Source: DASTGO01 sp035719045
Lineage (GTDB): Bacteria; Actinomycetota; Actinomycetes; Actinomycetales; Kineosporiaceae
Length of the DNA stretch: 42,845 bases
Assembly: GCA_035719045.1 (NCBI GenBank)
Contig: DASTGO010000308.1
Coordinates: 1 to 42,845 of the forward strand
Reading direction: 5' to 3'
A model generated the notes under the pieces. That model saw only the letters and a list, made by a program, of their open reading frames with translations. It was not told the origin of the DNA and ran no database searches. The stretch's first letter is position 1. Each line of letters opens with the position of its first letter. The translations under genes and the position numbers were made by a program. Of this stretch, positions 39,131-42,845 are shown piece by piece.

Positions 39131-40621
39131 ATGACCCCCGAGGAGTTCCGCGCCGCCGGCCACGCCATGATCGACTGGATCGCCGACCACCGCGCCCGGA
39201 TCCCGCAACTGCCGGTGCAGTCGCCGGTCGCGCCGGGGCAGGTGGCGGCCGGACTGGCCCGGACCGCACCGGAGCTGCCGGAGACCTTCGACGACGTCCT
39301 GGGCGACCTGGAGTACGTCGTCGTGCCGGGGATCACCCAGACCCAGCACCCCCGGTTCTTCGGCTGGTTCCCCTCGAACGCCACGCTGAGCTCCGTCCTG
39401 GGCGACCTGGCCTCCTCCGGCCTCGGCGCGCTCGGGATCACCTGGCAGTCCGCCCCGGCCCTGACCGAGGTCGAGGAGGTCGTCACCGACTGGCTGCGCG
39501 AGCTGACCGGCCTGTCCCCGCAGTGGAAGGGCGCGATCCACGACACCGCGTCGACCGCCTGCCTGGTCGCCCTGCTGGCGGCGCGGGAACGGGCCACGGA
39601 CTACGGCGAGGTCCGCGGCGGGCTGCAGGAGGAGCCGGCCCCGCTGACCGTCTACACCACCGCGCACGCGCATTCCTCGGTGCCGAAGGCGGTCATGCTC
39701 GCCGGCTACGGCCGGGACAACCTGCGCCTGATCGACGTCGACCCGGTGACGTACGCGATGAACCCGCAGGCCCTGGCCGCCGCGGTCACCGCGGACATCG
39801 CCGCCGGGCGCCGGCCGGCCGCGGTGGTGGTCAACGTGGGCAGCACCGGCACCACGGCCGTCGACCCGCTGGCGCAACTGCTGCCGATCGCCCGCGAGCA
39901 CGGGATGTGGGTCCACGTGGACGCGGCGATGGCGGGCTCGGCCCTGCTGCTGCCGGAGATGCGCTGGCTGGTCGAGGGGATCGACGGGGTCCCCGCCCAG
40001 CCCGGGCACTCGGCGGACGGCGGTCTCGTCGCGGGGGCGGACTCGCTGTCCTGGAACCCGCACAAGTGGCTCGGGACCATCCTCGACTGCTCCCTGCTGT
40101 ACGTCCGGGACCCGCAGCACCTGGTCCGGGTGATGTCGACGAACCCGTCGTACCTGCGGTCCGGGGTGGACGGCGAGGTCACCCAGTACAAGGACTGGGG
40201 TATCCCGCTCGGCCGCCGGTTCCGCGCCCTGAAGCTGTGGTTCCACCTGAGGCTGGACGGCGTGGAGGCGATCCGGGCCCGGCTGCGGCGCGACCTGGAC
40301 AACACCCGCTGGCTGGCCGGGCAGGTGGAGGCCGAGCCCGGCTGGCGGGTGCTGGCCCCGGTCAACCTGCAGACCGTCTGCGTCCGGCACGAGCCACCGG
40401 AACTGGTCGACGCCGACGGCACCGTGCGGGACGGGCAGTCCCTGGACGCGCACACCCTGGACTGGGCGGAGGCGATCAATGCCTCCGGCCAGGCGTTCGT
40501 CACGCCCGCACTGCTGGACGGGCGCTGGATGGTGCGGGTCTCGGTCGGCGCCGAGTTCACCGAGCGGGCGGACGTCGCCGCCCTGTGGGAGCTGATGCGG
40601 ACCGCGGTCGCGTCGGCCTGA
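39131..40621 (+). CDS. PLP-dependent group II (aromatic L-amino acid type) decarboxylase
   Basis: Fold-type I pyridoxal-phosphate enzyme of 496 residues that decarboxylates an aromatic (or related) amino acid to the amine. Typical opening MTPEEFRAAGHAMIDWIADH, then ITQTQHPRFFGWFPSNATLSSVLGDL, TDTASTACLVALLAAR-like nucleotide region (IHDTASTACLVAL), YTTAHAHSSVPKAVMLAG with the PLP-stacking His, VNVGSTGTTAVDP, WVHVDAAMAGSALL with the PLP-pyridine Asp, and SWNPHKWLGT with the Schiff-base Lys312. Residues near 40140-40200 form the mobile catalytic loop. Tryptophan, phenylalanine/tyrosine or DOPA are candidate substrates; the sequence alone does not decide. Monocistronic, behind the repeat cluster. 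Confidence 0.92.
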   Translation: MTPEEFRAAGHAMIDWIADHRARIPQLPVQSPVAPGQVAAGLARTAPELPETFDDVLGDLEYVVVPGITQTQHPRFFGWFPSNATLSSVLGDLASSGLGALGITWQSAPALTEVEEVVTDWLRELTGLSPQWKGAIHDTASTACLVALLAARERATDYGEVRGGLQEEPAPLTVYTTAHAHSSVPKAVMLAGYGRDNLRLIDVDPVTYAMNPQALAAAVTADIAAGRRPAAVVVNVGSTGTTAVDPLAQLLPIAREHGMWVHVDAAMAGSALLLPEMRWLVEGIDGVPAQPGHSADGGLVAGADSLSWNPHKWLGTILDCSLLYVRDPQHLVRVMSTNPSYLRSGVDGEVTQYKDWGIPLGRRFRALKLWFHLRLDGVEAIRARLRRDLDNTRWLAGQVEAEPGWRVLAPVNLQTVCVRHEPPELVDADGTVRDGQSLDAHTLDWAEAINASGQAFVTPALLDGRWMVRVSVGAEFTERADVAALWELMRTAVASA

Positions 40622-40661
40622 CCCCCTCCCCCGCGATCTCGCCCCCTCCCGCGGACGCCGA

Positions 40662-40800
40662 GCGGCCCTCGGCGGTGAGCAGGTCGATGGCCAGCCGGGT
40701 CTGCTCGTCGGCCGGCACGTACACGCTCAGCCGGACGTCGCCCGCGGTCCGGTCCACCCACAGGTAGCTGTACTCGAAGGACAGCAGCCCGACCCGGGCG
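40662..40800 (-). pseudogene. Carboxy-terminal fragment of an MmyB-like transcription regulator
   Basis: Minus-strand frame reads RVGLLSFEYSYLWVDRT and AGDVRLSVYVPADEQTRLAIDLLTAEG. This resembles the end of the MmyB-type ligand-binding domain found behind an HTH in actinobacterial regulators (VG.L.F.YE.L, then L.VY.P.D...A..LL). The HTH and most of the domain are missing; similarity stops at about 40800, exactly where the transporter fragment begins. The frame runs on past the decarboxylase stop without a natural end. Family call moderate. Confidence 0.45.
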
Positions 40801-40992
40801 CTCGGCGGGATCTTCCTCGCCGTGGCGGCCCGGTCCGGCACCCGGGACGCCTTCGCCCTGCTCACCGTGATCCAGGCGGGACTCGCTGCCGTCGTCGCGA
40901 TCGCCGTCCGGGGACTGCGCGAGCCCTCGGTGCAGACCGCCACAGCGCCCGCCCCGGTCGAGCGGGTCGCCGTCGCCGAGGCCGACCGTTGA
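40801..40992 (+). pseudogene. Carboxy-terminal fragment of an MFS transporter
   Basis: Plus-strand frame with IFLAVAARSGTRDAFALLTVIQ, then AGLAAVVAIAVRGLRE and a polar tail ending at TGA 40990-40992. This looks like the last membrane helix and tail of a major facilitator drug-exporter-type protein. No start codon context or upstream helices exist; the preceding DNA belongs to the regulator fragment on the other strand. Confidence 0.5.
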
Positions 40993-41021
40993 CCAGCCGC
41001 GACCCCGCCCGCGCTCCGCGC

Positions 41022-42218
41022 TCAGCCCAGCGCCCGCTCCAGGTCGGCCAGCAGGTCCTCGGGATCCTCCAGGCCGACGGACAGCCGGACCACGCCGTCG
41101 GTGATCCCGGCCCCGGCCCGCTGCGCCGCGGTCAGCCGGCGATGGGTGGTGGTCGCCGGATGCGTGATCAGCGACTTGGCGTCACCGAGGTTGTTGGAGA
41201 TGTCCACCACGCGCAGCCGGTCCAGCAGGCCGAACGCCTCCGCCTTGCCGCCGTCCAGCTCGAACGTCACCACGGTTCCGCCCCCGGCCATCTGGGACCG
41301 GGCCAGCTCGTACTGCGGGTGGGAGGGCAGGAACGGGTACCGCACGGAACGGATCCGCGGATGGGCCTGCAGCCATTCGGCCAGGCGCAGCGCGGTGTCG
41401 CACTGGCGGCGGACCCGCAGGCCCATCGTCTCCAGGCCCTTGAGCAGCACCCAGGCGTTGAACGGGCTCATCGACGGCCCGGTGTGCCGCATGAGCAGCT
41501 GAACCTGCTCGTCGATGAAGTCCTTCGGCCCGAGGATCGCCCCGCCGAGCACCCGGCCCTGGCCGTCGATGTGCTTGGTCGCGGAGTACACCACTATGTC
41601 GGCGCCCAGGTGCAGCGGCTTCTGCAGCAACGGGGTGGCGAACACGTTGTCCACCACCACCTTGGCCCCGGCGGCGTGGGCCAGTTCGCAGACCGCCCGC
41701 AGGTCGACCACGTCCTGCATCGGGTTGGACGGGCTCTCGAAGAACACCGCCTGCGCCGGGGTGGACAGCGCCTTCTCCCACTGGGCCAGATCGTGCCCGT
41801 CCACGAACTCGGTGCTGATCCCCCAGCGCGGCAGCAGTTCGTCGAGGATGACGAAACAGGACCCGAACAACGCCCGCGACGCCACCACCCGGTCCCCGGC
41901 CCGCAGGAACGCGGTCAGCGCGTTGAACACCGCCGCCATCCCGGTCGCGGTGGCGAAACACGCCGGGGCGCCCTCCAGCAGCCGCAGCCGCTCCTCGAAC
42001 ACCGCCACCGTCGGGTTGCCGTACCGGGAGTAGACGAAGTGCTCGACCTCACCGGCGAACGCGGCCTCGGCCTGTGCGGCGCAGTCGTACACGTACCCCT
42101 GGGTGAGGATCAGCGCCTCGGCGGTCTCGGCGAAGCTCGACCGGTCCAGACCACCCCGGACGGCGACGGTGTCCGCCCGCCAGGCGGCGATCTCCTCCGG
42201 AGTGGGGACCCCGGTCAC
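41022..42218 (-). CDS. metZ: O-succinylhomoserine sulfhydrylase MetZ
   Basis: PLP enzyme of the Cys/Met-metabolism family that makes homocysteine from O-succinylhomoserine (or O-acetylhomoserine) and sulfide. GTG 42218 overlaps the rhodanese stop by GTGA; the longer open frame upstream is a shadow of the rhodanese gene. 398 residues with WRADTVAVRGGLDRSSFAETAEAL, YSRYGNPTVAVFEERLRLLEGA, ATATGMAAVFNALTAFL, VFFESPSNPMQDVVD, VVDNVFATPLLQKPL, the PLP-lysine motif YSATKHIDGQGR (Lys215) and GLETMGLRVRRQCDTAL. The rhodanese-metZ pair is conserved in mycobacteria (Rv0390-Rv0391), which strengthens the MetZ label over cystathionine gamma-synthase. Confidence 0.94.
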   Translation of the reverse strand: MTGVPTPEEIAAWRADTVAVRGGLDRSSFAETAEALILTQGYVYDCAAQAEAAFAGEVEHFVYSRYGNPTVAVFEERLRLLEGAPACFATATGMAAVFNALTAFLRAGDRVVASRALFGSCFVILDELLPRWGISTEFVDGHDLAQWEKALSTPAQAVFFESPSNPMQDVVDLRAVCELAHAAGAKVVVDNVFATPLLQKPLHLGADIVVYSATKHIDGQGRVLGGAILGPKDFIDEQVQLLMRHTGPSMSPFNAWVLLKGLETMGLRVRRQCDTALRLAEWLQAHPRIRSVRYPFLPSHPQYELARSQMAGGGTVVTFELDGGKAEAFGLLDRLRVVDISNNLGDAKSLITHPATTTHRRLTAAQRAGAGITDGVVRLSVGLEDPEDLLADLERALG

Positions 42219-42637
42219 GACTGGCGCCAGGGCAGCCCGGCGGCCTTCCAGCCACCCGCCGATCCCCGGTGCCCGGACCCGTCCAGCGGACCCTCGAACC
42301 CCTCGGCCACGTTGTACGCCCGGGCGAACCCGGACGCGGTGGCGAGCTCCGCCGCGGCGGCCGAGCGCTGCCCGGACCGGCACAGGAACGCCACCGGCGA
42401 CTCCGGCTTCACCCCGGCCTCCGCCAACTGCTGGAGGAACTGGGGGTTGCGGGCGCCGTCGGGGAAGCTCACCCACTCCACGCAGATCACCGGGCGACCC
42501 AGCCCGGACAGGTCCGGGACGCCGACGTAGGACCACTCGGCCCGCGTCCGGACGTCGACGAGCGCGCAGTCCGGCTCGTCGACGAGCAACTGATAGGCCT
42601 GTGCCGGGCTGAGGTCTCCCGCATACGCCATGGTCAT
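42215..42637 (-). CDS. Rhodanese-like sulfurtransferase
   Basis: Single-domain rhodanese, 140 residues, coupled to metZ. ATG 42637 follows AGGAGG; another Met is at codon 3. Domain features: CALVDVRTRAEWSYVGVPDL, VICVEWVSFPDG, and the active-site loop AFLCRSGQRSAAAAELA with Cys86, then AYNVAEGFEGPLD with GGWKAAGLPW, the usual end of the metZ-linked group. It probably carries persulfide sulfur for homocysteine formation by MetZ or related sulfur transfer. Its ATG overlaps the stop of a possible upstream frame. Confidence 0.93.
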   Translation of the reverse strand: MTMAYAGDLSPAQAYQLLVDEPDCALVDVRTRAEWSYVGVPDLSGLGRPVICVEWVSFPDGARNPQFLQQLAEAGVKPESPVAFLCRSGQRSAAAAELATASGFARAYNVAEGFEGPLDGSGHRGSAGGWKAAGLPWRQS

Positions 42638-42845
42638 GCCTCCTGGATGGTGACCGGGGCGGCCGTGGGCAGGACGACCGCCTGCGCCACGATCACCCGC
42701 GACCCGTCGAACGTCGGCGCCGGTCTTCCGGATCGATCCGGTTTCTGGATCGATCCGGTGAGCGCCTGCCAGGATGTCAGGCCCAGCCGCCCGGCGCCCC
42801 CGGACCCCGCCGTGCGCCCGGCCGCCCGTCCCGGCGCGAACGCCC
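42634..42845 (-). CDS. Possible 3' end of an upstream gene, truncated by window edge
   Basis: The minus-strand frame ending in TGA at 42634-42636 overlaps the rhodanese ATG (ATGA) and is open to the window edge, about 70 codons. The last 25 codons (FDGSRVIVAQAVVLPTAAPV and TIQEA) have good codon bias; the part further right is Gly/Arg-rich and less convincing. I do not recognise a family. The stop-start overlap, the same as between rhodanese and metZ, argues for an operon gene; a chance open frame is still quite possible. It contains two GGATCGATCC palindromes 17 bp apart (42730, 42747). Confidence 0.3.
   Translation of the reverse strand, partial: AFAPGRAAGRTAGSGGAGRLGLTSWQALTGSIQKPDRSGRPAPTFDGSRVIVAQAVVLPTAAPVTIQEA

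Noticed and set aside
38522..40453. Minus-strand open frame with repeated ARWHIVPGKRAQWH-like peptides
   Set aside because: It is the translation of the intergenic DNA repeats plus the antisense of the decarboxylase gene; no start signal or consistent codon bias.
42730..42759. Two GGATCGATCC palindromes as an operator of the rhodanese-metZ operon
   Set aside because: They may lie inside an upstream coding frame, and short GATC-centred palindromes are common in this base composition; kept only as a note.
1..42845. tRNA genes, rRNA genes, insertion sequences, integrases, prophage or replication origin
   Set aside because: I looked for T-loop GTTCGAATC patterns, transposase and integrase motifs and terminal inverted repeats and found none that hold.

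Overview
The window comes from a very GC-rich, probably free-living and motile actinobacterium. Signs of this are strong G/C bias at third codon positions, frequent GTG starts, GTGA/ATGA stop-start overlaps, F420/LLM-type oxidoreductases, polyphosphate glucokinase, a GlnE-GlnA2 pair, and many start codons placed 6-8 nt after a TANNNT -10 box (leaderless mRNAs). I cannot fix the genus from the sequence; a relative of the Frankiales/Geodermatophilales/Nakamurellales/Kineosporiales is a guess.

Left part (1-13.5 kb): a truncated chemoreceptor gene with a sigma-28-like promoter; hypAB nickel-insertion genes; a thiamine salvage island in which thiMED (+) and the HMP-type permease gene cytX (-) face each other, each behind its own TPP riboswitch; an OsmC protein; a molybdate transporter operon modABC followed by nagA; and an orphan sugar-type binding lipoprotein.

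Middle part (13.7-32.3 kb): an orphan sensor kinase with an interrupted PAS domain, a DUF1349 protein, then a nitrogen/cofactor block, glnE ... glnA2 - nadE - panB ... map. Between glnE and glnA2 lies a ragged 3.8-kb accessory segment: a class I glutamine amidotransferase, a membrane terpene cyclase homologue of the Pyr4/PaxB type, a frameshifted small gene, an unlisted 37-residue single-span membrane protein, an AbiEii-like remnant, duplicated sequence and an LRV/HEAT-repeat protein. A chemoreceptor remnant with an internal deletion sits between glnA2 and nadE. Two F420/LLM oxidoreductase genes diverge around a 20-bp tandem repeat.

Right part (32.4-42.8 kb): a two-TM potassium channel with a valine-zipper coiled coil, polyphosphate glucokinase, a large secreted nuclease behind a Pho-box-like site, RNase P RNA on the minus strand, yaaA, an intergenic region built of 53-nt palindromic units and 21-bp tandem repeats, an aromatic amino acid decarboxylase, a deletion scar joining the 3' ends of a lost regulator/transporter pair, and a rhodanese-metZ sulfur operon running off the right edge.

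The points most worth following are the membrane terpene cyclase in the glnE-glnA2 gap, the intergenic repeat array after yaaA, the ten matching leaderless promoters, the valine-zipper channel, and the set of gene remnants showing where the chromosome has gained and lost genes.
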